Shown here in pieces: positions 11,681-24,583 of a stretch of DNA of 64,000 nt (the stretch's first letter is position 1; each line of letters begins with the position of its first letter). The DNA lies in contig OX439040.1 of assembly GCA_949317995.1 (NCBI GenBank), positions 29,242,030 through 29,306,029 of the forward strand. Direction: 5' to 3'. The notes under the pieces are model-generated. The model saw only the letters and a program-made list of their open reading frames with translations. It made no database searches and was not told where the DNA came from. The position numbers and the translations under genes are program-made. This DNA is from Acholoe squamosa. Taxonomy: Eukaryota > Annelida > Polychaeta > Phyllodocida > Polynoidae.

Positions 11681-14600
11681 GAGTGTCCGAAGTGGATTGA
11701 CCCACCCTCGTGCTCAAAAGCACTCATCCCCACCACTTGTCACCTGCGAAATTAAAACTTGAATTATGTTAAAGTATGACGATAAGCTCAACGTACCTGA
11801 CCTGCCTCACATAGCCAATCCACTTTGGTGGTCAATAGGATACCCTGACAGTAATTACAGTTATTTTACATTTCATTAAAATAACTTATAAATTACAGCA
11901 CACCAACACCATGGGTATCAAACCCGGGGGTATCAAAGCCTTCCTTAATCCATGTTACTTTTTGAGGGTTCAAGTGTGAGTCTTCAAAAACACTCATGAC
12001 CGTAGAAAAGAGGCATTCAGGCAATGAATTTCTCTGAAAATACCCTGGTCCTGAGTGATTTTATTTGGAGGAATTGTACCTACGTACAGGGTACAGGAAA
12101 GCCCATACATGATAGCCAAATCAGGAGGAATGGCCCCAGGACTAAGCCTAGGTCCATGTGTATTGCGATTCAGGAAACTTACCAGACCTTACCTTTAATA
12201 CCACCCCATTTTGTATGAAGAAGCTAGGGTCTGGAAGACGTTCCTGTATTGATTTCTCCATATCTCGATCCTGGAGGCTGTTTATATCACCACTTGCACG
12301 ACAGAATAGGCCGTTCATGCTGGTCACCTACTGTGGTGACCAGCATTTCACACATTTCTCCCAACCTCTCAACCTAAACTCTGATTTTCTATTATTTAGC
12401 AACAATAAATGTAGACCACATGCATACCAATGGAAACCTACAATTCCATTCTAGGCATACATGAAAAGTTTGTGGTAACTTGTGTACTTAGATTGCTAAA
12501 TTTGTGCAAAGGAGTAAGTGGAAGTGTGTGAAAAGAGCTGTCTGTGGAGGCACCTAATTATGGTAGTAAAGATATGAAGCAGTGCAATAACTACTCTGTA
12601 CAAATTTGGAAAACAGGCAAAGCCTATAAGGCCAATTGATCCAGAATTGAGTGAACTATGGTCCCTCAATAGAGATCTATATTTAGAGATATCCCACTGT
12701 TTGATCCGACCAGTAGCACCAGAATTAGACAGAGAATCATTAAAGAATGGAGCCAAACACCATGCAAATGAATGAAATTGAATGTGTTGGTAAGTACACA
12801 TTGCTTCCTTTATTCATTTTGTGGCATCTGTAGAAAAAAGGACAAATTCCAAAAAGATTAGGTCAGCGTTATGAACATATATACAAACCACTATTTTTCC
12901 AAAGCTACTGCACTGTGTGTATACCCAGAGTTGGGACAACAGAGCCCACTGAATGCATGCTATGCAGGTGTGGTGGGCAGGCAGATCAGGGGAATACAGT
13001 ATGTACACACAGGTGCTTGTGTCTACCCCAGTACTCCAGAATCTTGACCAGAAGCATGAATCCCTTACCATGGCTCAAAGGGCCTCAGTTTGTCACCTCA
13101 AAACCCCTGACTTTTTTCACAGAATATTCAATAGAAAAATCAACCAATGATGGTAGAATCATAATTTCTGAATTACTCTAGATCCCCTTTATCCATTCTA
13201 CTAAAAAAAGAAAGTGTTTTATGTGTTTTCTATAAATAGCCTGAACAGCCTAGACAGAACAAGTTTGGTGGAAAGGTCAACTCAAAGGTTATGAAGGGAA
13301 TCATTAGAGGTCACTGAACTACCAAGAAGGTCAAACAACGCATCCCAAGGTCGTGGCCTAATTCAATCTATAGCCATCTATACCTTTCGCAGTATTTCCT
13401 CTTAGCGGAATTGGTCCCTTAATGCAGACCATTGCTGCTAATGAGGGACAAAGGCCTGAGAGTATGCCAGAAACCCCCCGGGCCAGAAAGTATACAGCAT
13501 AGGCTGAAGTGCCAACTGAGTATGCTATAAGAGCTATACTGAACATTTTAGATATCATAATCGTTACTTACCTTTCTATCTGTTACCTAAAATGCTTGTA
13601 TGAAGCCATATAAAGGTCTTTTTTAGCCTTCATGTATGTACCACCTTGCCTTGGCCAAGCATGCTTCCTCAATCCCAGGTTGTCAATTTTTTTTTTTTAG
13701 CTTTAAGGCCTCTCAGCAGGCACAATTCAGATAAACACATTCTTGTTCATAATTTAAGACATGTCTACTAAACATCAGCATGACCACACTTAATGGCTCT
13801 GTCAAATGAATTGCACTTTGTGTGAATTTGGAAGCATACAATACAGGTAATATGATAGTAGCTCATAGTGGCTCCCTAACGGGTGCTGCTGATTCTGACT
13901 GGTGCAGTAGTGGCACATTATACTTTAATACATATATGAGGTGCCTATCCTATGGGATAGGATATCCACCCACATAGGATATCACAGAATATATGCTGTG
14001 ACATAGCAGAATGATTCGATATATTCGTGTCAGTTAAAGACTACATAGTGAATAAGCGATTATATGTGATTTTTAAAAACAGATAGCAATTCATCCAATC
14101 AAGAAATAATTTGGTTGCAGAACATGATAGATATTTCTGTACTCCTTGCACATAGGCTTATTACACGATGTGGGCTATTTTGTAAATTATTAGCATGGCA
14201 ACTCTAGGTACTACTATGAGATGAGTTGACTAGTGTATGGTCCAGAGTCGCCACAGTGTAAAGGATAGGGAACCCCCACAATCTATTTTTGTTTGTGGCT
14301 CCTCTGCTATTGACTATTCCTACTCAATATTCTAATATAATAACAACTGTGTGTGTACTTTACAATAACTGAAGGAATTTTCAGAATATATGTCATACTT
14401 TTGACTTTATTCCCAGATTAGACATTTCTTCATTTGGAGTCCTATGGCAGATTAGCATTATAGCTTTTAAGATTCAAAAACACCTTTTAGAATTGTTTCT
14501 TCTAAAACTACTATATGTAGTACATGTTTCATCTCAGTGGGTTATAGTACAATTGGATCATTTGTTCTGTATTTGAACAAAGTATTCACTGTTAAAGATC

Positions 14601-14850
14601 TTTATGGAGAAATCATTGCTAAAGTGTGTGTTGCCATATCTGCATCTTTGAACATCAGAGGAGGTCAAAGTGTAAGGACACCTTGTGGAACTGCTAAGTT
14701 CTTTTCTCTGTTAACTTTTGTAGTTGACATTGATATAATGGTTTCTCAGAATATGTATTTCCTATTGGTGATGAAACATTACTTTAATTACTCATCTCAT
14801 TATATTTCACTTTATAAATGATGTTGTGGAACACTGTGAAAACATGTATG
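11681..14850. other. Unassigned, mostly non-coding stretch
   Basis: No transposon protein, RNA gene or clear exon is supported. Short open frames include 13358-13558 on the minus strand (66 residues, hydrophobic N-terminal half, could be a chance signal-like peptide) and 14537-14821 on the plus strand. Neither has a recognisable motif. Base composition is moderately AT-rich without tandem repeats. Confidence 0.5.
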
Positions 14851-15119
14851 TATGGAAATGTCCTCACACTGTGCTCCTCCTCTACAGAGAGGCCCGGGCA
14901 GAGAGGTGGGGTGATCTGGCTGGGTTTCTGACCACTGGCCTGTGATGAGGTAGATACTATTACAAGGTGATTGGCAGTTGGGTGTGTGTATGTGAGGGGG
15001 GGGGAGGCAGAGCAGGCTCCTGGCGATCTGAGACAGTGTACACTAATAATGACACACCTGTTGACTATGGCATTGAACATTGAATAAGACAGGTCCTTGT
15101 GACTGTTGACTGTACACTA

Positions 15120-15262
15120 TACTATCTGTATGCTTTATTAGTAATAAGCTGTAATTTACAGCTGGACCTGGGCTGGGTATGGGGTCCATTATCACACATT
15201 TTGTACAATATACTATCTGTATGCTTTATTACAGCTGGACCTGGGCTGGGTATGGGGGCAGG
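15120..15262 (+). repeat. Short tandem duplication
   Basis: The sequence ATACTATCTGTATGCTTTATT and the following CAGCTGGACCTGGGCTGGGTATGGGG occur twice (about 15117-15183 and 15209-15260), with a short insert in the first copy. The duplicated segment contains a potential splice acceptor (TTACAG). Confidence 0.75.
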
Positions 15263-15474
15263 ATGCCACCAGGTGTCGCGCCACGCGACCCGAGCACCGG
15301 AATAGGAAGGCGCGAGTGGTTTCACCACAGGTAGTGACCCCAGCGGCGGATGTGGACTCTGGGCTGGGCACGGCGGATGGCGACCTGTCATTTGCCGGTC
15401 CCTACCCACCCTGCCTGCTACCTATGGCAGTGGACAACACAGCCAACACACAGACCAGCTTCATGCTCAGCGAT
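15235..15474 (+). CDS. Candidate host exon
   Basis: An 80-codon stretch open in one frame starts right after a splice-acceptor-like TTTATTACAG and ends at GAT followed by the donor consensus GTGAGT. It is GC- and CpG-richer than the flanks and is bounded by AT-richer sequence, as coding exons often are. The peptide (with AGPYPPCLLPMAV near its end) matches no family I recognise. Evidence is only splice signals plus an open frame with no stop, so a chance occurrence is quite possible. Confidence 0.3.
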
Positions 15475-15480
15475 GTGAGT

Positions 15481-16800
15481 ACACTTTAAACTAACTCACA
15501 AGTAGGTACACAAGTGTTAAACAAGATTAGGCAGCATGAATTGTGTAGGGTGATCATTATACATGATGTGACTAAGGTAGCACGACAAATATAGGCATAA
15601 TGCACTGAGGCTCAATGCTGATGTCCTGTTGTGCAAATTGGCAAAGTACATGTACCTGTATTGTTCATGTGATGATTTCAAGGGGACGACGTTTTGGTGT
15701 GATCAACGATAATGTACATCTGGCTGTATTAGGGGGTATCAGTATTAGAGGGTAGGCTTCAAAGAAGATTACTTTTCAAAGCTTCTGGGCTTTTTCTCCA
15801 GGAAGTATCGGTGTCACATGAGCTCCAAGGGTACAAGAGTATTAAACTGTATATCAAGAAGTAAAATCGCATTTCAAATAAGAGCTTGTCTCATTGAAAG
15901 CTATAAGTGCCCCAAACGGACCATTATATGGTGTCCAAGGTCATTTACAGAATTTACCTTAAAAGGACATGCCCTGTACTGAATTATAAATGTATTTGCT
16001 TTTCTTATTTCTGCTTAATTCGTAGTAGACAGACAGGCAGTATTACAAATAAAACTAAAAAGAGGTTACAATGTGACAAATGGGTCTAGACATTGGCAGG
16101 AACAAAGCACAAGTTTCATATTTGAAAAATTCTCCCAGCGCTAAAGTAGCCCCCCTCCCTTTTTAAGTTTGAAAACCTAAGGTTTTTCCAGAGGGCTCTT
16201 CAAATCTTCACACAAACCCGACACATATCCTATTGACCGATGCTACATTAGTATAGGCATGTTTGTTTTCCTAGGCTCCTCAGAAATGGCCTCAGGATGT
16301 GATGGTATTATCGGGAGTCCGGCCTAGTTATAACAGATCTTCTAAACCTTAGTAGAGTTAGTTCCCCATCCTCGACTAACTGGGCATATGGTGGACTAGT
16401 CTTGTAACATGACCATTTACCACAGGGCAGTATGGGTCATGGTGATAGCAATAGTCTGTAACATCTGGTTGGTTGCACAACTTAACCAAAACGGCTAACC
16501 CGGAAGGCATCAGCATTGACATTGGATGTTCCCGTAGTTAGCCACTCAAACTCACTCTGACAGCAATCAGCGAAAGTGATCCTGTGACAGGAAGTGTTGG
16601 TATTGAAAGCAAAAGTTGCATGCTCCCAAAGGAGTTAGCCCAGCGAGTTGCAGTGCTTTGGCCATGCGTGGCGCCACATGAGAGTCTTTCTGCATGGAGT
16701 CACGCACAAGAGGCAGAGGGCACCACTATCCCAGCAGTGCAACTGCTGGTTGGCTATAAATATCTCAGATTATTCTGATTGGCTGCTACTGTAGGTCATC
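15481..16800. other. Unassigned non-coding stretch
   Basis: No coding frame beyond chance length, no repeats and no RNA gene seen. It would be intronic if the exon at 15235-15474 is real. Confidence 0.45.
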
Positions 16801-16899
16801 ACCCAGGTCATGCCGTATTTAGCTGGTACTGGCTGGTTTTGTTCTGACTTCAGTTAGTAAAGACCAGCAAAATTCCACTTCCAGGGGAGGTTCCCACTG

Positions 16900-17123
16900 G
16901 AAGTGATGTCATACTGTAACAGACGCAGACAGACAAGTCCGTTCCGTACAGGCCGTGTGGGACGCTGGGGGGGGGGTATATATAAGCTGGGAGAAACATT
17001 GTACATTTCAGTTGGATCTTAGGACTTGACAATAAAGGATCTCTTGGTAAACCATATTCCGCTGGCTATTGAGTCTTCTTTCCACATCTTATCTATTTTG
17101 TTATATTGGTGACAGCGGTGGGA
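16900..17123 (+). mobile_element. LTR 3' portion and primer-binding site (element F)
   Basis: A TATA box (TATATATAAG, 16977-16986), a polyadenylation signal (AATAAA, 17031-17036) and, after an end reading TTATAT, the sequence TGGTGACAGCGGTGGGA (17107-17123) are arranged as in a plus-strand LTR followed by a gypsy-type primer-binding site. Element E has the near-identical site TGGTGGCAGCGGTGG. The 5' boundary of the LTR is not clear. The internal region is cut off 32 bp later by element D. Either F was the target of D or only its end survives. Confidence 0.6.
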
Positions 17124-17154
17124 TTACAGAGATACAGGGCCAACGATATGGATG

Positions 17155-17623
17155 TGTAGTGTTCTACCCCTTGATGCTAATCGAATCTTTCGATAGACAA
17201 CGAAGAGCAACTATTCAGGTTCCAGTTAAAACTTTATTGTCAATAACGCAGAGGCATCAGCCGTTCTCGGTGACAGTTTACAGGTAGTAGTGTTTGACCT
17301 ACTAAGCACTTTTGACACTAGACGGCCTTCTAGTGTCTATGTTCAAAAGCAACATACACCTTCTCTGTGCAACAGCACAGAGAAGTATTATAACATGGTA
17401 GTCGGGCAGCCGCCAACCATCGCTCACAATGGTCCGTCACGACTGGACTGACCCTGAGGAAGGCCGTACAACGGCCTTATATACACCAGAGTCGAGGGCC
17501 ATGTGACCATGTGGTGATGTGGCGCTGGACTCCAGCGCCCCCAGGCGTCGGGTAAGAGAGGTGCTCTCGATGTCGCCCACGAGGACCACGAAGGTACCTC
17601 GAGGATAACTTGCGACCACCACA
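17155..17623 (-). mobile_element. 3' LTR of element D
   Basis: A 469-bp copy starting (minus strand) TGTGGTGGTCGCAAG and ending AACACTACA. It is about 85 bp longer than the other LTR because of extra sequence around 17330-17460. It shares the segments TCGGTGACAGTTTACAGG and TGTCGCCCACGAGGACCA with the 5' LTR. Confidence 0.9.
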
Positions 17624-17634
17624 CCACCCCCCCT

Positions 17635-18400
17635 AGACTGAAACGAGGTCTCTGAAAAAAAATTCAGAGATCCCGGATCAGTCTAAACGAAAAAGTAATA
17701 ATTAAGGTACTGTACCCGAAGACCTAGTCCACGAGAACAGTAGAGATATATTAGAAAAATATATATTTTCTACTGTACTGTAGAAAAAAATTATCACAGT
17801 TAATTTTAGGGGTGCTGCTCCATCCAACGTTGGAGACCAGTGTCAACGACACTGATTCAAGACCGGTTCCTGGTCAATCCGAGGGAGGCACGACCGGGTA
17901 TGGTAACCAGGGTCGTGTCGTTTCCTCCCTGTCTCATTGAGAAGCTCCTTCCAGCGTAGGAAGCCCATCCATAGTGTTCAGAACAACTATGGTGGTCTTT
18001 CAACCGTGAGGCCGAGTATGTGTGGCACCACTGGGTTCCTAGAACCAGGGTGGCATCGGATCCACACAGCTTCGCAGGGAGGTCCGGGGACAGGAAAGGT
18101 ACCCTCACTCATGGAGGGTACACCGTCATCCAGGAACAAGTTCCTGGGGGTTCCATGCTGACATACCAGGCTCAGTTCGATCTCAGCGGTCCGAGCTAGG
18201 GGAGAGAACAGTAGTATCATACTACTGTCCCTCAGAGATGGACCCGGTAGCAGTGTCAATTTCCGCCTGATCACCGTCAGTGTGATCATCGTGGTGTGAT
18301 GCACTGCCGGCTAGCTGGCCGGAAAACGTAGGCGACTCGGGCATTGGAGCCTCGCGGTCCATTGTGGTCCCCCAAGCCTCGTTACAGGTCTCGGGTGCAT
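17635..18400 (-). other. 3' non-coding region of element D
   Basis: Between the downstream ORF and the 3' LTR. It contains a hairpin (GTCTCTGAA ... TTCAGAGAT at about 17650) and an A/T-rich patch (17690-17790). A 105-residue minus-strand frame (18304-17987) shows no recognisable motif. No gene is claimed. Confidence 0.5.
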
Positions 18401-19527
18401 CTAGAGAATCTCCCTCAGCATCTGAGTGGAGGACTGTTGAGCATCACTCTCTCGATCATCATGATCGTCTTGGTCTCCCTGGTCCGAGGGAGCCTCCAGA
18501 GAGTGACTGGTGACATTGACGTCCCCATCTACCTCCATCGACTGCTCCACCTCTGCAGGTACTACTGCACTGGTGGACGCCGGGCAGACGGCTGCTCCTG
18601 CTGTACTCAAAGGTTTGATGCCTTGGAGGTCCGGATGGATCCTCGGCAACACCACCCTCTGAACAGCTGGTGGGGCAGGCTCAGGGGCTCCCGAAAGGTT
18701 GACTAGGGGAGCCGATGAGGAAGGCGCGGGTGCTGGTTGGTAGACGGAAGTGCCGAGAGACCGTCTAGGGGTGTCAGGGTTATCCTGCACCGCCTGCTCT
18801 CGACCCAACATGGTCATAGCCAAGCTCAGGCTGTCTATCCTCGGAGATAGCTCTCTCAGGGGATTAGCCTGGACTGCCAGCGTCCTGAATTCAGGGACGG
18901 CTCCACCTTCGACTAAGTACCTCTGTGCTTCACGAGAGGGCTCAGTGCGAACAGGCTTCAAGGTCCTGACATCATGGTGTTTGTCCTTCATCCATTCCTG
19001 GACCCCGAAGACTCTAAAGAATCCGTGATCCTTTCCCTCCCAGCTTTCTATGATAGCATCCCTCTTGGTGATATCATATTGAGCTTGAGACTCGAAGTTA
19101 TTGAGTTGCATGCGGACATCGGTCAGACGGGAGTCCATCTCCATCTGCACGGTCTGATGCGCCTCTTCCCTAAGAGCCGGGAGGAGCTCATTACAGATGG
19201 CCGTGTTTGTCCAATCAAATAGGTCGAACAAGTAGGCATTTGCTTCCTCACGAAATGCCTCACCGAGTGATCGATAGCAGGGCTACCCATCATCTGTAGC
19301 AGTCCTTTACATCGCTCCACGAACGACTTGGGGACTCCATGTTCGACGCCTTCACTGTACGCAGGCTGGGCCAACTCCCAACGCAAGGTTGCTGTTGGGG
19401 TTTTGACACCCGACATGACATTGGAGAAGGTAGCTCCTGCTCCCGAAGTTAGTGTTGCACCACCTACATGAAAGGCGGTTTAGACGCTTTCGACTTATCT
19501 CGATGAGCCGGTCGACCATGGCGTCGC
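18401..19527 (-). pseudogene. Downstream ORF of element D (possible diverged ORF3)
   Basis: Frames 19416-19123 and 19231-18401 lie downstream of pol, with a frameshift near 19240. The protein shows WELAQPAYSEGVEHG, a coiled region (MQLNNFESQAQYDITKRD), then GFFRVFGVQEWMKDKHHD and a Pro/Ser-rich acidic tail. No zinc fingers are visible. The stretch FFRVFGVQEWMKD resembles the FFLTFGKHLDEWDG (B) and FMTVFGVNLDEWDG (C) C-terminal motif of ORF3, so a distant relationship is possible. The upstream part is cut by LINE-1 at 19528. No signal peptide or transmembrane segment, hence not env-like. Confidence 0.5.
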
Positions 19528-20104
19528 TTTTTTTTGAGGTTTGAAAATGTTTTATTGTCAAGTCACTATTCATACAGAAAGTGGTAAAATTAGACAATAA
19601 TGTGAATCCTCGTTCAGTTATTACATTAAGTGGTTGTTTGCACATAGTTCAATGAATAAAGATGGGAATTTATACAATGAAGGATGAGAACAATAATATA
19701 AACAGAAAAAACGAAATCTATATAACAAACAGTATATACTATGTACACAAATAGCAACCTCTATAATCTTACAATAAAATTTCAAAAAAAAGGGCAGCAG
19801 GCATGGTACACCAGTTTGTTACTATCAACAAGTTTTATACTAGCATGTATTACACTATACCAACAGGATATATATGGAGAGATCAGTAGGTACAAAACAT
19901 ATCTTAAACAGATGATCAGCAGATATACAGCATGAGAGTATAGTCACTGTGAGCTCATGGATGAAATTCATGCAGTGTAGTCTTTCAGCAGCTCCACATG
20001 AATAAAGTTTAGTAGAGGGTGTAGTCAGCAAACAACAGCTCCCTCTACTCAATCAGGATAAGGTGTAGTCTTTCAACAGCTCCCTAACCTGTATCTTTTT
20101 CATA

Positions 20105-22042
20105 TTACTCATCTGGCTCATTCAGCTCATCACCCATTAACATCATCTTGGACAAATCTTGTATCTGCCTAATTCTTGCTTTAAATTTAAGTTTACTTTC
20201 ACTGCATTGGACATCAGCTCGGAGATTGTTCCATAACTCAACTCCTCTATATAGCGGCGAGTTGTTGAATCCCATGTTACGTGCTCTGGGAATGACTATC
20301 TTGATCTTTGACTCGGACCTCATACCTAGCCTTCTGATTTCCTCATTGACCCAATCTGGATTTCTTGATAATTTGTACATGAAGCTAAGCAATAATTCTT
20401 CTCGTCTCCTCATCAGGAGTGGAATATTGGCCCGTTCATGGAACTCTTCTTCATTAAGATCCAAACCTCTGAAACAAATTTTAAGGCCTCTCTTCTGCAT
20501 TCTGTCCAACTTTTTTAGCAGGCCTTCATTAGCCCCCTCGTAGACAAAACAAGCGTAATCAAACACGGACATTATGGTGGTTTTATAGACTGTTACAGCA
20601 ACTTTTTCAGATAACATGTTTCTGAATTTACTGAATCTAAAAAGACGGTGGTTAATTTTACTATTTAAATCCTTTAGCGCAGGTTCAAAACTCAATAGAC
20701 TGTCTAACTTTAGTCCTAAGTAGCAGTAGTTATTCAGGGTTACAAGTTCTTTGTTATACAAATATAGTTTTTGGCCCCTGGACTTTGGTAACTTTTGGCA
20801 TGAACCATACCACACAACTTTGGATTTATCCGTGTTAGCAGTAAGCCTCTTGGTTACAAACCAGGATTGTAGTCGATTTAATGCCGTTTGTAACCTATTG
20901 GTTATAGTTTCGATTTTGTTGTTTGAGCTATATATTACCAAGTCGTCTGCATAAAGATAATGTTTGCAATCAGCAAGAACATCACTGACATCATTTATAT
21001 ATAGTATGAACAAGAGCAGTCCCAATACAGACCCTTGCGGGACACCAAATCGTACTGGGGCTTCATTGGAAACAAAGGAACTAATTTTAGTATACTGGCT
21101 TCTCCCAGTTAAGTAACTCATTAGCCAATTGAGTGTTGTGTCATGTAAACCAAGTTGTCCTAAAATTTCAACAAGATAGGCGTGATTAACACAATCGAAC
21201 GCCTTACGTAGGTCAAGATAACAAACTCCAGTCAAATGGCCTCTATCTCTATTTTCATAGATATCACTCAGGAGTCTGAAGACTGCATCTGCAGTCCCCA
21301 GTCCTGATCGATAACCAAATTGTTTTGCAGAAATAACATTTTTCTTATTTAGAATTTTGTTTAAATGGCAATACATTATTTTTTCCGCAATTTTGGAAGG
21401 TACAGGTAATAGTGATATCGGTCGCCAATTAGTGATTAACTTTTTATTACCAGGCTTGGGTATTGGATTAACCCTTGCCCTTTTCCATTTTTCAGGAAAT
21501 ATGCCACTGGTGAAACTCAGCTCGTACAATCTAGTAACAGGATCTAACAAAAATAACAGTGCTGTTTTCAAAATATCACATCTAATACCCTCAATTCCGG
21601 AAGTTTTGTTAACATTTATTTCTTTTATGAGCATCTCAACAAAGCCTTTCTTAACTCGCACAGGAATTTCAGCTGGATCAACAGGTTCAGTCATTAATAC
21701 ACGCTCAGAATAACCATTATCTGTGAAAACTGATGATAGTTTAGCACCAATATTTGAGAAATAATCATTTAAATAATTTACAGATTCCTGCTCTGACTTG
21801 ATAAAACCATCATCACCTATCAATTCTGGAGGGGCAATTTGCACCTCTGGTTTCAAAACTCCATTTAAAACTCTCCAGAATCGCTTTTGGGTCATACTTA
21901 GCCTCCTCCAGTGCAGACTTGACCTGGTTGGCCTTTGAGTACCTGATAGCCTTATTAATTCTACAACGTAGCTGCCTGGCTTTATTGAGATAATAATCAT
22001 CTTTAATTTTCGAAAACATTTCCACATTGTCCTCACGCTCAT
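20105..22042 (-). pseudogene. LINE-1 ORF2, reverse transcriptase half
   Basis: A 645-residue open frame with the LINE RT block order: RVNPIPKPGNKKLI, NWRPISLLPVPSKIAEK, FGYRSGLGTADAVF, YLDLRKAFDCVNHA, FGVPQGSVLGLLLF and the catalytic YADD (HYLYADDLVIYSS). The C-terminal region has NSPLYRGVELWNNL, typical of Jockey/CR1-like LINEs. It continues the endonuclease frame after one frameshift near 21880 (at an AAAA run) and has no other stop, so the element is fairly young. It would copy its own RNA at a nicked target. Confidence 0.92.
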
Positions 22043-22988
22043 TTATCATTGACAAGATGTCATGTGTCATCCATTTACTTCTTCTGTCCACAATCTCAAT
22101 TTCAGACCAAGGACAGTACTCATCTAAGTATTCAATTATCAAGTTTTCAATGAATGTCCAAGCACCATCGGGGTCATGCAGTTCATAAAAAACATTCCAG
22201 TCTGCCATTATTAGCCATTCTTTGAAAGTTTCTTCATCATAACCTTTGTACTTTCTCACCCAAACTTTCTTTTTGATATAGTCAACCTTCTCTCTTGTTT
22301 TTACAGCAAACACAGGCAGATGATCACTTACTAAAAAATTCAAGACACCAGATGTAATAGACTCATTGTAATTAGTCAATATATTATCTAAACATGATAC
22401 AATAATCTTATAGGGTCTAGTGCACTGATTAATGAGTTTATGATAGCCGTTAAATCGGCAAGCATCGATTAACTTTACAGTACTAGGTAGTTTTTCACGC
22501 AAGGTATTTATATTTATGTCCCCCATAATCCATTCTTCAAGCCCTTCTTTATCTGCAATTTCCATAACACGAGACAAATGTAGAAAAAACTTATCTATCT
22601 TGCCAGAAGGAGGTCTATATAGAGTGACCAATTGTAAAGTATGTGTCTTCAAGACTAGATCTAATACTAGACATTCAATATCCTTGTTACTACTACTAAT
22701 GTCATTGCGTATCTTAACATCAAGATTAATATCATCTCGAATGTAAACTGCTAAACCTCCGCCTTTCTTTCTTTTTCTGTCCAGCCTGAACAAATTCATG
22801 CCTTCCCAGTTTATTAAGTCGTCATCATAGTCTTCATGTAACCAAGTTTCACTCATTCCGACTATATCAGCACCATCTAAATGGTCAAATATTTCCTGCC
22901 TTTTGTTAAACATGCTTCGCGTATTTAGATGTACCATTTTCAAGCCCTTCATATTTAGAAAATCATTTAATTCTGTAGTCGTTGCCAT
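21813..22988 (-). pseudogene. LINE-1 ORF2, endonuclease half
   Basis: An open frame of 391 residues with the apurinic-type endonuclease motifs: LKMVHLNTRSMFNKR, the catalytic Glu in VGMSETWL, VTLYRPPSGK, IMGDININ, and the terminal SDHLPVFA. It starts at an ATG (22986-22988) after a non-coding AT-rich leader. The frame is broken by a single-base shift before the RT. The endonuclease nicks target DNA to prime reverse transcription. Confidence 0.92.
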
Positions 22989-23265
22989 TACATAAACAAA
23001 TACAAGTAGACAATAATTTATATATAAAAAAATAAAGAATTATAAATTAAAATAAAGGAGCCCCTGGCTAAATTCTAGCCAGAGGCTCAGATGGTTTACT
23101 AGCCTCCAACACCTCCACCTCGCTCAGTTTTCGAGCCATGTCCTGTCATTTTCGATGACCCTGCTTAGTTTGTTTTTTAGACTGAACTCCAGGTCGCGAT
23201 CTTTTGATCTCTATTTCGACCTTTTCAGAAACAGACTTAACCCTTTTCGTGGCCCCACGAGAAGG

Positions 23266-23640
23266 TTATTCATCATCATGTTGTGGTTGCAACAACTCGA
23301 CAGTTTGCGATAGTTCTATGTCCAACCACCGGTGTACGCTATCAACATTACTCTTTTGCAACCGACCACGAGACGATCGAAGTAATAGTGTCGACTCAGA
23401 GAGGACAGAATCCACTATGAACGGCCCGTCGCAGTTGGGGGCTAGCTTCATAGCTGCCTGGGGGGTGTGGTACCTCACCACCTGTTCCCCAACTGAGTAC
23501 CTTCTCTGCTTCAGCCCATAGTCATACCCGACCTTCTGGCGTTCCGCAGATTTACCTTAATTCTCTCTTACCATGCTATAACTTTCTCTCAACCGATCTC
23601 GAAGTTGTTCCACGAATGTAACGGAACAAGGGACCTCGAG
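23266..23640 (-). pseudogene. pol: Integrase C-terminus of element D
   Basis: The minus strand encodes APNCDGPFIVDSVLSE, the GPY/F module found at the integrase C-terminus of many gypsy elements, followed by RLQKSNVDSVHRWLD. The equivalent in element C is ASNWDGPFTVTTVISD. It is disconnected from the catalytic core at about 23700 by frameshifts. Confidence 0.88.
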
Positions 23641-23702
23641 TGGGTTCTCGATTGAGCTGAAAATTACATCAGCCGGCATGAGAATTTCTTCCCTGAATAC
23701 CA

Positions 23703-24413
23703 TCATATTTGCACTGCATCCAGTAGAACTATGTTATATGCGGACACAACATATTTAGCCTGTTCGTCCCAGTCGTCCATATGCTTGTCAACCAACATAT
23801 TCAAACTCTGAATCAATGTTCTGATGAACCTCTCCACCTGACCATCACTCTGTGGCCTGTATGGATTGGTTCTCTGTTTTACAATTGTCAAATACTCACA
23901 CATTACAGAGAAGAGACGAGACTCGAATTCTCGCCCTTGGTCGGAATGCAGGAGCAACGGGACGCCAAAGGTCAAGACCCATTCGTCCACGAAAGCTTCT
24001 GCACAGGTCTCTGCTGTGTGATTTGGTAAGGGAATAGCACGAACATACTTGGTGAAGTAATCCTGGATTACTAACATGCAAGTATTCTTGTTTGGTGTGG
24101 GTGCAAAACCCGAGATGATATCCATAGCTATCTTCCCGAACCTCACCCCAAACAACTCTTGGTGCAAAGGAGATTTACCCATGCCCTCACCGGGCTTCAC
24201 CAAGCAACAGGTGGGACAATGTCGAACCCAACGACCTATGTCCTTTCCCATTCCCAGCCAGTAATATCTCCGCTTCACCTTTTTGAGAGTTCGTTTTCGA
24301 CCAAAATGTGCCGCTGTTCGATGTCCATGGCAAAAGGAGAGTACCTCACCCCTGAGTTGGCGTGGTACTACTACTTGGGTCTTGCACGACCCGCCTCGAC
24401 CTTCCAGCGACAC
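23703..24413 (-). pseudogene. pol: Integrase core of element D
   Basis: Begins near an H2C2 zinc-binding region (FCHGHRTAAHFGRKR ... CPTCC) and continues with the DDE core: first Asp in IAMDIISG, second Asp in LLHSDQGREFES, Glu in SDGQVERFIRT. These residues catalyse strand transfer into host DNA. It aligns throughout with integrase of element C. The frame is open for 236 codons. Confidence 0.93.
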
Positions 24414-24583
24414 AGCAAGCCTTCACGGAAAGTTAAGAGGGGCCATTGCCCTATTAATTTCCGTACCTCGGTGCTCTCGATTGATACCTCAGGCCTAGTG
24501 GGTTTAGCCCCCTTAACTAGCCATTCAGCAACTCGCCTGATGTCAGCGTCCGCTTTCTAAGCACCAATGAATTCATCGAGAGA

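Larger units (their letters stand above)
19528..23060 (-). mobile_element. LINE-1 (here: APE-type non-LTR retrotransposon) inserted in element D
   Basis: Minus-strand LINE with an A-run tail (plus strand T8 at 19528-19535), an approximately 560-bp 3' UTR, then ORF2 with endonuclease and RT (20105-22988). The 5' end is near 23060. The rest of element D resumes on both sides: downstream ORF on the left, integrase C-terminus on the right. No ORF1 is present, so it is 5'-truncated or of an ORF1-less type. Sequence style fits the Jockey/CR1/L2 group. A clear TSD is not found. Confidence 0.85.

Noticed and set aside
17857..18304. Minus-strand frame of 105 residues as part of the downstream ORF of D
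   Set aside because: No motif shared with ORF3 or other proteins and it lies in the 3' non-coding part before the polypurine tract.
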